Source of the DNA: Marinobacterium halophilum | GTDB lineage: Bacteria > Pseudomonadota > Gammaproteobacteria > Pseudomonadales > Balneatricaceae | Length of the DNA: 64,000 bases | NCBI RefSeq assembly: GCF_003014615.1 | Contig: NZ_PYGI01000004.1 | Location: 1 to 64,000 of the forward strand | Direction: 5' to 3' | Shown here: positions 46,240 through 56,000 of the stretch, one piece after another | How positions within the stretch are numbered: the first letter of the stretch is position 1 | Layout: each line of letters opens with the position of its first letter | Notes under the pieces: generated by a model | What the model was told of the DNA's origin: nothing | What the model saw: the letters and a program-made list of their open reading frames with translations, nothing else | The model's database searches: none | Program-made: the position numbers and the translations under genes

Positions 46240-46910
46240 TGCCCGCCATGGCCGCTGTACTGTTTGATCTGGACGGCACTCTGCTGGATACGGCGCAGGA
46301 CTTTCATCGCGTCATCAATCGCATGCTGGCCGAAGCCGAGCGCCCGGCCATCGATTACGACTCACTGCGCAGCCAGGTCTCGAACGGGGCACGCGCCATG
46401 GTCAGCCATGCTTTCGCCCTCTCTCCTGAGGCCGATGATTTCCCCCGTTTGCACCAGCAACTGCTCGATGACTATGCCGAGCAACTGCTGATCAGCAGCA
46501 GCCTGTTCCCAGGCATGACCGAGCTTCTGCGCTGGCTGGAAGAGACCCGCACCCCCTGGGGCGTCGTCACCAACAAACCCAAGCGCTTTACATTGCCCCT
46601 GCTGGCAGCGCTGAACCTCGATCACTGCGGCAGCATTATCTGCCCAGAAGATGTCAGCACCGCCAAGCCCGACCCGGAAGGACTGCTACTGGCCTGCCAG
46701 CAATTGGGCGTAGCCCCGGAGCGCAGCATCTATGTCGGTGATCACCTCCGGGATATCGAGGCCGGCCGCGCCGCCAACATGTGTACCGTCGCAGCAGGCT
46801 GGGGCTATCTCAATACAGGGGAAACGCCTGAACAGTGGCACAGCGATCACATCAGCCACCAGTCGACCGACCTGCAACCCCTGCTACACTCGTTATTACA
46901 GGCTGGATGA
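46239..46910 (+). CDS. mupP: MupP, N-acetylmuramic acid 6-phosphate phosphatase (HAD)
   Basis: A HAD phosphatase, residues DLDGTLLDT (nucleophile Asp), VVTNKP (motif II), STAKPDPEGLL (Lys motif III) and VGDHLRDIEAG (motif IV). Many databases would call it phosphoglycolate phosphatase, but the position between ubiG and yciK is that of MupP in Pseudomonas, where it dephosphorylates MurNAc-6P in the peptidoglycan recycling bypass. Length (223) also fits. ATG at 46239 overlaps the ubiG stop; a second ATG follows three codons on. Confidence 0.85.
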   Translation: MPAMAAVLFDLDGTLLDTAQDFHRVINRMLAEAERPAIDYDSLRSQVSNGARAMVSHAFALSPEADDFPRLHQQLLDDYAEQLLISSSLFPGMTELLRWLEETRTPWGVVTNKPKRFTLPLLAALNLDHCGSIICPEDVSTAKPDPEGLLLACQQLGVAPERSIYVGDHLRDIEAGRAANMCTVAAGWGYLNTGETPEQWHSDHISHQSTDLQPLLHSLLQAG

Positions 46911-46952
46911 GATCTGCCTTTCCGCCAGACCGCTTTTATCAAGGAGCTTAGG

Positions 46953-47708
46953 ATGTTTCATTACCACGCCCCGGCCGATTCATTGAAAGGCCGTATCATT
47001 CTGGTTACCGGTGCCGGCGCAGGTATCGGCCGTGCCGCTGCCTGGCATTATGCCGCACAGGGCGCTACGGTAATTCTGCTGGGAAGGACACTGGAGAGAC
47101 TGGAATCGTTGTATGACGAGATCGAAGCGGCCGGCTACCCGAAACCGGCAATCGCTCCCATGAATCTGGATACGGCGACCGAGCATGATTACATCGAGCT
47201 CAGCAATCAGCTCCATGACGAGTTCGGCCGCCTGGATGGCATTCTGCACAATGCCAGCCTGCTGGGCATGCGCACACCGATCGAAAACTACGACCCGATC
47301 ACATGGGACCAGGTCATGCGCGTCAATGTACAGGCCCCGTTTCTGATGACCCAGGCATTGCTGCCCCTGCTCCACCTGTCAGATGACGCATCAATCATCT
47401 TCACGTCATCAAGTGTCGGCCGCAAGGGACGCGCCTACTGGGGTGCCTACGCAGTCTCCAAGTTCGCCACCGAGGGGATGATGCAGGTACTCGCAGACGA
47501 ACTGGAAAACACACAGGGCATTCGCGTCAACGCGATCAATCCCGGAGCGACACGCACACAGATGCGTGCCTACGCCTATCCGGCCGAGCCGCCCGAAAGC
47601 AACCCGACACCCGCCGAGATCATGCCCGCCTATCTGTATTTGATGGGACCCGACAGCCGTCAGGTCAATGGGGTATCACTGGATGCGCAAGGCGAAGGGT
47701 CTGCCTGA
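46953..47708 (+). CDS. yciK: YciK-family short-chain oxidoreductase
   Basis: A 251-residue SDR. Rossmann motif TGAGAGIGRAAA near residue 20; NNAG-equivalent LHNASLLG; catalytic Ser in FTSSSVG, and Tyr/Lys in YAVSK. The substrate is unknown for the family. It follows mupP by 42 bp with AAGGAG before the ATG, and converges on rluB. Confidence 0.92.
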   Translation: MFHYHAPADSLKGRIILVTGAGAGIGRAAAWHYAAQGATVILLGRTLERLESLYDEIEAAGYPKPAIAPMNLDTATEHDYIELSNQLHDEFGRLDGILHNASLLGMRTPIENYDPITWDQVMRVNVQAPFLMTQALLPLLHLSDDASIIFTSSSVGRKGRAYWGAYAVSKFATEGMMQVLADELENTQGIRVNAINPGATRTQMRAYAYPAEPPESNPTPAEIMPAYLYLMGPDSRQVNGVSLDAQGEGSA

Positions 47709-47728
47709 CCCTTCGCACCTTGGCGAAC

Positions 47729-48670
47729 TTAAACGCGACGCCCGCGTCGGCTAGTGTTGCGGCGGCCGACCGAGCGCACCTTGGGCTTTTTGCCCGGGCG
47801 TGCCTTCTCATTATCATCTTGAGCCTGCGGCTGTGGCTGCCCCTTGATAACCGACTGACGTACCCGCTGACGCTTATACAGGCGCTGCTCTTTTTCGAAC
47901 TCAATCGGTGTCGGTCGGTGCGTACGCGCCTCATCCATCACCAGCTCTTTCGCCAGCATATTGACCTCTTTGGGCGACATCTCGCGCCAGGTCCCTACCT
48001 TGATATCGCTCGCCAGGAACACAGGACCGAAACGAACCCGCTTAAGCCGGTTGACCTGCACGCCCTGAGATTCCCATAGACGACGGACTTCACGGTTACG
48101 CCCTTCCATCACCACGCAGTGGTACCACTTGTTGGCACCTTCACCGTTGAAATAACGCACATCGGTAAAGCGCGCCATACCGTCTTCCAACAGCACACCC
48201 TGCTGCAGACGCTCCAGCATGGCATCTTCGATATCACCCAGCACTCGTACCGCATACTCGCGGTCGATCTGCATCGACGGGTGCATCATATGGTTGGCCA
48301 GCTCACCATCGGTGGTGAAAATCAGCAGGCCACTGGTGTTAATGTCCAGACGACCAATGGCTACCCAGCGGCCTTGTTTCAGCGGTGGCAGGTTATCAAA
48401 TACCGTCGGCCGCCCCTCGGGGTCATGGCGCGTACAGACCTCACCCAAGGGCTTGTTGTAAATCAGCACCCGGCGCTCCGCTGTCGCAGCAAACGACAAT
48501 GTAACCGACTTGCCATCAACGCTGACACGATCCGTTGCACTCACACGGTCACCGAGGGTCGCCGGATGGTCGTTCACAATAATGCGACCACTTTCAATCC
48601 AACGCTCCATCTCACGACGTGAGCCAAAACCGGAACGCGCCAAAACCTTTTGCAATTTTTCATCATGCAT
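47729..48670 (-). CDS. rluB: 23S rRNA pseudouridine-2605 synthase RluB
   Basis: A 313-residue enzyme: N-terminal S4 RNA-binding domain (LQKVLARSGFGSRREMERWI), then the RsuA-type catalytic domain with Asp in GRLDINTSGLLIFT. It ends with a long basic tail (rich in Arg, Lys, Gln), common in this family. ATG at 48670 has GGAGACGT upstream; the frame upstream is not conserved. Context rluB-yciK matches E. coli. Confidence 0.94.
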   Translation of the reverse strand: MHDEKLQKVLARSGFGSRREMERWIESGRIIVNDHPATLGDRVSATDRVSVDGKSVTLSFAATAERRVLIYNKPLGEVCTRHDPEGRPTVFDNLPPLKQGRWVAIGRLDINTSGLLIFTTDGELANHMMHPSMQIDREYAVRVLGDIEDAMLERLQQGVLLEDGMARFTDVRYFNGEGANKWYHCVVMEGRNREVRRLWESQGVQVNRLKRVRFGPVFLASDIKVGTWREMSPKEVNMLAKELVMDEARTHRPTPIEFEKEQRLYKRQRVRQSVIKGQPQPQAQDDNEKARPGKKPKVRSVGRRNTSRRGRRV

Positions 48671-48726
48671 TTTGACGTCTCCTGCGGCGACCCCAATGCA
48701 AGGCCACCTGATTATCATGGTAAATC

Positions 48727-48760
48727 AAAAAAGCCCCTTCAGGATGACCCGAAGAGGCTT
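48727..48760 (-). terminator. Terminator of the H-NS-family gene
   Basis: On the minus strand a 10-bp stem with one G-U pair (AAGCCTCTTC with GAAGGGGCTT; 48751-48760 and 48731-48740) and 10-nt loop is followed by six T. It lies 23 bp after the stop. Confidence 0.75.
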
Positions 48761-48783
48761 CGTATTGACAGCATAATGCCCGA

Positions 48784-49179
48784 TCAGTCGACAGTCGGCA
48801 ACTGTTCCTTGGTCAGATTATTCTTGTCCATGTATTCACGGAAAGCGATCGGTGTACGGCCACGACCCGACCAGCTATGCTCGTTACCTTCGCTGTCGGT
48901 AATGACATATTTTGCCTTGACGGATTTACGTGCAACCGGCTCAACACCCTGCTTAAGCTCATCCAAGCCAATACCCGCTTCTTTCATCAGGCGCTGAATT
49001 TCTTCAACCTGCTGCAGCTTGGCACGTTCATTTTCTGCATTACGCTCAGCTGCTTCCGCAACCTCCGCACGAATATCATTCAGGTCAGCAATAACCTTAT
49101 CGATATCAGCCAGCTGCATTTCCTGGCAATGCTTACGCAAGGAGTTCTTGCGTGTCAGTATCTTAATGAAGTCAGTCAT
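48784..49179 (-). CDS. hns: H-NS family nucleoid protein
   Basis: A 131-residue xenogeneic silencer/nucleoid protein. The N-terminal oligomerisation coiled coil runs to about residue 75 (rich in Glu/Leu); the C-terminal DNA-binding domain has YVITDSEGNEHSWSGRGRTP with the AT-hook-like loop (W-S-G-R-G-R-T-P) that reads AT-rich minor grooves. The 80-bp region upstream is very AT-rich, consistent with autorepression. Genes such as the AT-rich lipoprotein at 635-1477 are natural targets. Confidence 0.92.
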   Translation of the reverse strand: MTDFIKILTRKNSLRKHCQEMQLADIDKVIADLNDIRAEVAEAAERNAENERAKLQQVEEIQRLMKEAGIGLDELKQGVEPVARKSVKAKYVITDSEGNEHSWSGRGRTPIAFREYMDKNNLTKEQLPTVD

Positions 49180-49257
49180 TTTTGCGCGCCACTATCTGTA
49201 AGTTAATAATTCCAATTATCGCTATAAAATAACTTTTTTCAATAAAATATATAAACT

Positions 49258-49878
49258 TTATTTAAAATGATCCGTATTGCCAGCACCTTCACGGACAACA
49301 AATGGGACTTCATCGACCATATTAACGACACTGGTCGCCTCCATGCCGCAATAGCCGCCATCAATAATCAGATCAACCTGATGCTGCAAAATGTCACGCA
49401 TTTCATAAGGATCGGTCAGCGGCAACTCTTCGCCCGGCATTATTAATGAGGTACTCATAATCGGCTCGCCCAACTGTGACAACAGTTGCGAGACAATGGC
49501 ATTGTCTGGCACCCGAATACCGATGGTGCGGCGCTTGGGATGCAGCAACCTGCGTGGAACTTCTGTCGTTGCCGGCAATATGAAGGTATATGCGCCCGGT
49601 GTATGCGCTTTCAATAGCCTGAACTGTTGATTATCAACCTTCGCATATGTACTGATAGAGGACAGATCATCGCAGACCAGCGTGAAATTATGCTTGTCAT
49701 CAAGATTACGAATACGCTTGATGCGATCAACCGCTTTTTTATCGCCCAGGTGACAGCCAAGCGCGTAGGCACAATCAGTAGGGTAAATAATAACTCCCCC
49801 CTTGCGCAGGATTTCGACCGCTTGCTGAATCAATCGTGACTGCGGGTTTTCAGGGTGAATCTGGAAAAACTGGCTCAT
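49258..49878 (-). CDS. yciO: YciO/Sua5/YrdC-family protein
   Basis: A 206-residue protein with the YrdC fold (GGVIIYPTDCAYALGC; HTPGAYTFILPATTEVP; RTIGIRVPDNAIV). It belongs to the family that includes L-threonylcarbamoyladenylate synthase TsaC, but the neighbours rnm, yciB and yciI place it as YciO, whose exact cellular role in t6A synthesis is debated. Start at 49878 has GGAGG upstream. Confidence 0.92.
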   Translation of the reverse strand: MSQFFQIHPENPQSRLIQQAVEILRKGGVIIYPTDCAYALGCHLGDKKAVDRIKRIRNLDDKHNFTLVCDDLSSISTYAKVDNQQFRLLKAHTPGAYTFILPATTEVPRRLLHPKRRTIGIRVPDNAIVSQLLSQLGEPIMSTSLIMPGEELPLTDPYEMRDILQHQVDLIIDGGYCGMEATSVVNMVDEVPFVVREGAGNTDHFK

Positions 49879-49917
49879 GAAGCCTCCTGCTTAAAAACGA
49901 GAAACCGATCCAACTGT

Positions 49918-50799
49918 TCAGGCCTGCACGTCAGAACGGATCTGGTGAATGATATGACGCGGGGTCTCAACCCGAGGGAAACGCCCCAACCCGGTCCACT
50001 GATGTGCAGGATTATGAAAGTCACTACCGGACGACACCTGCATATCAAGCGTATCCGCAACCCGCAGCAATAATCCGATCTGCTCCTGACTGATACCGGG
50101 ATAAGCAATTTCAAACCCGTCAGCTCCCGCCTCGGCCAACGCCGCCAACAACAACCGCAAGCGGGAAAAAGTCAGTTTATATTTGGTCGGATGCGCCAAC
50201 ATTGCCTTTCCGCCACTGGCCTGCACAATTGCAATTGCTTCGGCAACATCAGGCCATTCGGCTTTTACATCACCCACTTTACCCTGGCCCAGATAACGGT
50301 CAAACGCTTCATTTTCACTACTAACGACCCCCGCCTCCAGCAGCGCCCGGGCAAAATGCGGTCGCCCGATCTGCCCTTTACCGGCCTGCTCCTGCGCCCG
50401 CACCAGAATATCGGCGGGCGCGCGCTTGGCAATCAATTTGGTTGCTATGGTTTCGGCTCGTTTTTCGCGCAAGGCAACCAAACGGGCTTCATACTCCTGC
50501 CAACCGACAAAATCAGGGTCTATACCCAAGCCCAGCAAATGGATACTTCTTTTATGCCACAGGCAAGTCAGTTCAATACCGGGTATGAAATGAATACCGT
50601 GTTCCCTAGCGGCCATATGTGCTTCGCTAAGCCCTGCCAGCGTATCGTGGTCGGTCAGCGCCAGATAACGGATCGATGCTTCCGCGGCCTTGACAACCAG
50701 TTCAGTCGGGGACAGGGCACCATCAGATGCTGTACTATGCATATGCAGATCAAACTTGGGTTCATCTGCACGAGTCAGGTCAGTCACGATAACGGGCAC
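49918..50799 (-). CDS. rnm: RNase AM / 3',5'-nucleotide phosphatase (PHP domain)
   Basis: A 293-residue PHP-domain enzyme (YciV/TrpH family). In E. coli it trims 5' ends of rRNAs and hydrolyses pAp-type nucleotides. Metal-binding motifs are visible: DLHMHSTASDG, LTDHDTL, GIELTCLW, and SDFHNPAH near the C-terminus. It lies 39 bp upstream of yciO on the same strand and diverges from yciB. Confidence 0.93.
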   Translation of the reverse strand: MPVIVTDLTRADEPKFDLHMHSTASDGALSPTELVVKAAEASIRYLALTDHDTLAGLSEAHMAAREHGIHFIPGIELTCLWHKRSIHLLGLGIDPDFVGWQEYEARLVALREKRAETIATKLIAKRAPADILVRAQEQAGKGQIGRPHFARALLEAGVVSSENEAFDRYLGQGKVGDVKAEWPDVAEAIAIVQASGGKAMLAHPTKYKLTFSRLRLLLAALAEAGADGFEIAYPGISQEQIGLLLRVADTLDMQVSSGSDFHNPAHQWTGLGRFPRVETPRHIIHQIRSDVQA

Positions 50800-50837
50800 A
50801 CCTCTGGATTCAACTTACTTTTTAGATTAGCAGGCCA

Positions 50838-51392
50838 ATGAAACTATTACTCGACTTTCTTCCCGTCATTATATTCTTTGCTGTCTACAAGTTCAGTGGC
50901 GATATTATTCTGGCTACCGCCGTACTGATTCCTGCAACCCTGGCACAGATGGCCTACACCTGGTTCAAGACGCATACCATCGAGAAAATGCAGCTGGTCA
51001 CGCTTGGACTGGTAGTGGTTATGGGGGGGGCTACTGTTCTATTGGACAACAAGGCATTCATTCAGTGGAAACCCACCGTCGTCAATTGGCTGTTTGCCGC
51101 TGCCTTTCTGGGCAGTCACTTCATTGGTCAGAAAACCATTGTACAGCGCCTGATGGGGGCAAGTATCGAATTGCCGACACGGGTATGGCGCCAATTGAAC
51201 CTGTGCTGGTGCGTGTTTTTCATCTTTATGGGCGTGTTGAATCTGGCTGTCGTCTACACTCTGAGCGAAGAGGCCTGGGTCAACTTCAAACTGTTCGGCA
51301 TGCTTGGCTGTACGTTGATTTTCATCATTGCACAGGGCCTGTATATTTCTCGTCACATGCCCCAACAGGATCAACACAACGGAGATCAATAA
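50838..51392 (+). CDS. yciB: YciB (IspZ) inner-membrane septation protein A
   Basis: A 184-residue membrane protein with five hydrophobic segments ([20 protein letters not shown] at the start, later [12 protein letters not shown]). In E. coli it interacts with elongasome and divisome proteins. Its stop overlaps the yciI start (TAATG). Confidence 0.95.
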   Translation: MKLLLDFLPVIIFFAVYKFSGDIILATAVLIPATLAQMAYTWFKTHTIEKMQLVTLGLVVVMGGATVLLDNKAFIQWKPTVVNWLFAAAFLGSHFIGQKTIVQRLMGASIELPTRVWRQLNLCWCVFFIFMGVLNLAVVYTLSEEAWVNFKLFGMLGCTLIFIIAQGLYISRHMPQQDQHNGDQ

Positions 51393-51691
51393 TGTACTAC
51401 GCCATCATTGCCGAAGATAAGGCCGATGTACTCGATAAGCGCATGGCCGCGCGTCCCGATCACCTGGCACGCCTTGAACAGTTGAAACTGGAGGGACGTT
51501 TGCTGGTCGCAGGCCCGCACCCTGCCATCGACAGTGAAGACCCGGGCCCCGCCGGTTTCACCGGTAGCCTGGTCATTGCCGAGTTTGAATCGCTCGACGC
51601 GGCACAGAAATGGGCAGATGCCGATCCGTATTGCGCCGCAGGCGTTTATCAGAAAGTCGTCGTAAAACCATATAAAAAAGTTTTGCCCTAA
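51392..51691 (+). CDS. yciI: YciI-like protein (YCII family)
   Basis: A 99-residue ferredoxin-like alpha/beta protein; [24 protein letters not shown] contains the conserved His/Asp pair proposed for the family's active site. Function is unclear. ATG at 51392 shares a base with the yciB stop; spacing implies coupling. The 140 bp downstream hold no gene. Confidence 0.93.
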   Translation: MYYAIIAEDKADVLDKRMAARPDHLARLEQLKLEGRLLVAGPHPAIDSEDPGPAGFTGSLVIAEFESLDAAQKWADADPYCAAGVYQKVVVKPYKKVLP

Positions 51692-51837
51692 GCTAACATA
51701 GTCGCTAGCTGATGTAGCCGAATAAAATCGTCCAGGATGTGGCGGTGGTTTCGTTCGACTGCAGTTAAGGCGAATACTGTTCTAATGAACTAAACTTTTT
51801 GCAAAAATAAACATCCACCTGGCACAAGGATATGATG

Positions 51838-52443
51838 ATGAAAAAAATTGCAATTGCTGCTGGATTGGCGATGGCTCTGGGCGTTTCCGCTGCTCAGGCT
51901 GCGGTACCGGGTTACGCCGTAAATTCCAGCGACACTATCTGGCGCACCAGCTTTGGTGAATGCTGGCATACTGGTTTCTGGACCCAGGAGCAGGCTGTTG
52001 AAGGTTGTGACAACGTCATGGCCAAAGCAGAAGAACCGGCTCCGGCACCCGCTCCTGCACCGGCACCTGTCGCCAGCATGGCTGATGTAGAAAAGAAATT
52101 TGCTCTGTACTTCGACTTCGACAGCACTAAAGTCGGCGATGTCAGCAACGTTGTGAACTACATCGGTTCACTGGCCAGCCTGCAGAGCGTCAAGCTGGTA
52201 GGTTACGCTGACTTTATCGGTTCTGCTGCCTACAATGAAAAGCTGTCTGAGCGTCGTGCACGTTCTGTAGCAACCACTCTGGAACAGGCTGGCGTTGACG
52301 CCAGCAAGATGTCCATCGGTTTCATGGGCGAATCTGCTCCGGTTGCAAACTGCACCGGTCGTGGCGCCGAGCTGATTGCATGCCTGCGTCCGGACCGTCG
52401 CGTAGACGTGGAAATCATGGGTCAGAAGCGCGTTCAGAAGTAA
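51838..52443 (+). CDS. OmpA-family outer-membrane/peptidoglycan-associated protein
   Basis: A protein of about 200 residues with signal peptide (AIAAGLAMALGVSAAQAA), a short domain with a two-Cys pattern (FGECWHTGFWTQEQAVEGCD), an Ala/Pro linker (PAPAPAPAPV), and an OmpA C-terminal peptidoglycan-binding domain (LYFDFDSTKVGD, then NEKLSERRARSV and CLRPDRRVDVEI). It lacks a beta-barrel. The third of three consecutive ATGs is chosen because AAGGA is best spaced to it; 51832 is the furthest upstream of these. Followed by a strong terminator. Confidence 0.9.
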   Translation: MKKIAIAAGLAMALGVSAAQAAVPGYAVNSSDTIWRTSFGECWHTGFWTQEQAVEGCDNVMAKAEEPAPAPAPAPAPVASMADVEKKFALYFDFDSTKVGDVSNVVNYIGSLASLQSVKLVGYADFIGSAAYNEKLSERRARSVATTLEQAGVDASKMSIGFMGESAPVANCTGRGAELIACLRPDRRVDVEIMGQKRVQK

Positions 52444-52463
52444 TTATCTGAATCGCTCACCCC

Positions 52464-52493
52464 AAAAAAGCCGGCCTTGAGCCGGCTTTTTTT
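52464..52493 (+). terminator. Terminator of the OmpA-family gene
   Basis: GCCGGC (52470-52475) and GCCGGC (52481-52486), extended by A6/T6, with loop CTTGA. Strong intrinsic terminator 26 bp after the stop. Confidence 0.9.
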
Positions 52494-52524
52494 ATGTCTT
52501 TTTACTGACCACTGGAGTTTCACC

Positions 52525-52956
52525 ATGCTCAAATATCTATGCTTGGCACTGGTCATGCTAATGCCAGCCAGCAATGCAGTTGCCAGTGACAATTATGGCG
52601 AACAAAAAGTCGTTTATCACATGAACTATGGTGACAGCAGCCGAATATCCGCCACCTTCAGCAATATCAGCAACCATATACAGGCCGTTGGCGAAGAAAA
52701 TATTGACGTGAGAGTTGTGGTGCATGGTGCAGCGATCGAATACTTTACCGCCGCACAGGACGATAATCAGAAACAGGTCGCACTGGATACCCTGCGCCTG
52801 AGCGGTGCACGCTTTATTATCTGCGGCAACACCCTGGATGGTTACAACATCACCCGCGAAGACCTGTATGACGTCACCGCCGAAGATGTTGTTCAGGCAG
52901 GTTTACCCGAAATTGTTCGCCTGCAGCAACAGGGCTTCAGCTACGTCCGCCCATAG
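52525..52956 (+). CDS. Periplasmic DsrE-family (DUF1791-like) protein
   Basis: A 143-residue DsrE-like protein with signal peptide (LCLALVMLMPASNAVAS). ATG at 52525 has CTGGAG upstream and opens the signal; the frame upstream lies in the terminator. A single Cys in ARFIICGNTLDGYN matches the conserved Cys of secreted DsrE-like proteins, and GLPEIVRLQQQGFSYVRP is the typical end. Cytoplasmic relatives carry sulfur as persulfide; for exported versions the role is unknown. Confidence 0.85.
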   Translation: MLKYLCLALVMLMPASNAVASDNYGEQKVVYHMNYGDSSRISATFSNISNHIQAVGEENIDVRVVVHGAAIEYFTAAQDDNQKQVALDTLRLSGARFIICGNTLDGYNITREDLYDVTAEDVVQAGLPEIVRLQQQGFSYVRP

Positions 52957-52973
52957 GCGCTCAGTCACGCAAT

Positions 52974-53003
52974 AAAAACGGCAGCCGAGGCTGCCGTTTT
53001 TTT
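52974..53003. terminator. Bidirectional terminator between DsrE-like gene and purL
   Basis: CGGCAGCC (52979-52986) and GGCTGCCG (52989-52996) with a 2-nt loop, A5 to the left and T7 to the right; it serves both convergent genes. Confidence 0.85.
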
Positions 53004-53021
53004 ATCGCATCAATCTACCTG

Positions 53022-56000
53022 TTAACCGACCCAGACACGCGCATTGCGGAACATCCGCATCCACGCACCGTCTTCGGACCAGTCATCCGGTGCCCATGAG
53101 TTCTGCACTGCACGGAACACACGCTCCGGGTGCGGCATCATGATGGTGACGCGGCCATCCGGCGTGGTCAAACCGGTAATACCCAGCGGCGAACCGTTCG
53201 GGTTGGCCGGATACAGCTGTGTCGGCTCTGCATTGTTGTCCACATAGCGCAGGGATACCGTACCGGATTCGTTCAGCATACGCAGTTGCGCATCATCTTC
53301 GAATTCGGCACGACCTTCACCGTGTGCAACCGCGATCGGCATGCGTGAACCCGCCATCCCCTGCAGGAATACAGACGGGCTATCCTGCACTTCCACCATC
53401 GCAACACGCGCTTCAAACTGCTCGGACTGGTTACGCACGAAGTGCGGCCACAAGTCAGCGCCCGGAATAAGTTCGTGCAGGTTGGACAGCATCTGACAAC
53501 CGTTGCACACACCCAGCGTAAATGTATCTTCACGCTCGAAGAACGCCGAGAACTGCTCACGCGCTACCGGGTTGAACAGAATCGACTTGGCCCAACCCTC
53601 ACCTGCTCCCAGAACGTCACCGTAGGAGAAGCCGCCACAGGCTACCAGACCGCGGAACTGATCCAGAGTAATGCGGCCGGACAGGATGTCGCTCATGTGA
53701 ACGTCGATGGCATCAAAGCCGGCACGATCGAACGCCGCCGCCATTTCCACCTGACCATTAACACCCTGCTCACGCAGGATCGCCACTTTCGGGCGTACAC
53801 CGGATGCCACCAGCTCGGCCGCCACGTTGTCATTTTGATCAAACGACAGACTGACATTCAGACCCGGATCTTCACGGTCCAGCAAGCGGTCAAATTCCTG
53901 CTGGGCACATTCCGAGTTATCACGCAGTGCCTGAATTCGGTATGACGTCTCTGCCCACCAGCGCTGCAACTTGATAAGATCAGCACTGTACACTTCTTCA
54001 TCATCATGGAAGGCATTGAGCTGCAGATCCGGATTCAGCGTGCCGACCACTTTGGCTACATCAGCCAGGCCTGCCGCGTTCAGCTCGTTCAGCACCTGCT
54101 CCATGTCTTCGCGACGAATCTGGATAACCGCACCCAGCTCTTCGTTAAACAGTGCAGCCGCCAGTTCGCTGCTATCCGCAGCCAGCAGATCCAGATTCAG
54201 ATCCACACCGGTACGGCCCGCGAAGCCCATTTCGGCAATAGTCGCCAACAGGCCACCATCGGCACGGTCATGGTACGCCAGAACCAGCCCCTGCTCGTTC
54301 AGCTCCTGAATGGCGGTGAAGAAGTTGCCCAACAACTCGGCATCATCAACATCCGGCACATCCTGACCCACTTCGTTGTACACCTGCGCCAGCGCGGACA
54401 GACCCATACGGTTCTGGCCGTTGCCCAGATCCAGCAGCAGCAGATCGGTTTCGCCCTGGTCCGTACGCAGCTGCGGCGTCAGTGTCTTGCGCGCGTCCAG
54501 TACCGGTGCGAAACCGGAAATGATCAGCGACATCGGCGCAGTGACGCTCTTCTGCTCGCCATTCTCGTCCCACACCGTACGCATGGACATGGAGTCCTTG
54601 CCGACCGGAATCGTGATATCCAGTGCCGGACACAGCTCCATACCCACCGCCTTCACGGTGTCGTACATTTTCTCATCTTCACCCGGGTGACCCGCTGCGC
54701 ACATCCAGTTGGCAGACAGCTTAATGTCGGACAACTGGCCGATACGTGCGGCCGCCAGATTGGTGATGGTTTCACCCACCGCCATCCGACCGGACGCCGG
54801 TGAATCAATCAATGCCAGCGGTGTACGCTCACCCATCGCCATCGCTTCACCGGCATAGGTGTCATAGGATGCGGTCGTCACCGCACAGTCAGCAACCGGC
54901 ACCTGCCAGGGACCAACCATCTGGTCGCGTGCGACCTGACCGGTGATGGAACGGTCACCGATAGTGATCAGGAAGCTCTTGGAAGCAACGGCCGGCAACT
55001 TGAGTACACGCTCAACCGCGTCAGCCAGATCAATGGCGGACGTATCGAACTCAGGCACACTGTAGGTGGTCCGTTCGATGCTGCGGTGCATTTTCGGCGG
55101 CTTGCCGAACAACACGCTCATCGGCAGATCAACCGGCTTGTTCTCGAAGTGGGTATCACCCAGGGTCAAGTGATGCTCTTCAGTGGCCTCACCCACTACT
55201 GCAAACGGGCAACGCTCACGCTCGCAGATCGCTTCGAAGCGAGCCAGATCTTCCGGCTTCACTGCCATCACGTAGCGCTCCTGCGCTTCGTTACACCAGA
55301 TTTCCAGCGGCGACATGCCCGGTTCGTCGTTGTTGACGTTACGCAGCTCAAAGTTACCGCCACGGCCGCCATCTTTCACCAGCTCAGGGAAAGCATTGGA
55401 CAGACCACCGGCACCGACGTCATGAATGAACGCGATCGGGTTGTCATCGCCCAGCTGCCAGCAGCGGTCGATCACTTCCTGACAACGGCGCTCGATTTCA
55501 GGGTTGCCACGCTGTACGGAGGCGAAGTCCAGATCAGCCGAAGAGCTGCCAGAGGACATTGAAGAGGCCGCGCCGCCACCCAGACCGATCAGCATAGCCG
55601 GACCGCCGAGACAGATCAGCTTGGCACCCACGGTGATTTCGCCCTTCTCGACGTGATCTTCGCAGATATTACCCAAGCCACCAGCGATCATGATCGGCTT
55701 GTGATAGCCGCGCACTTCATCACCGTTGGCACCCGGCACCTGCTGCTCGAAGGTACGGAAGTAGCCGGTCAGGTTGGGACGACCAAACTCGTTATTGAAC
55801 GCCGCACCACCGATCGGGCCTTCAATCATGATATCCAGCGCCGACGCAATGCGCTCCGGCTTACCGTATGTAGACTCCCACGGCTGCTCGAAATCAGGGA
55901 TGCGCAGATCGGATACGGTGAAACCGTTCAGGCCCGCTTTCGGCTTGGAACCACGACCGGTTGCGCCTTCATCACGGATTTCACCGCCGGAACCGGTCGC

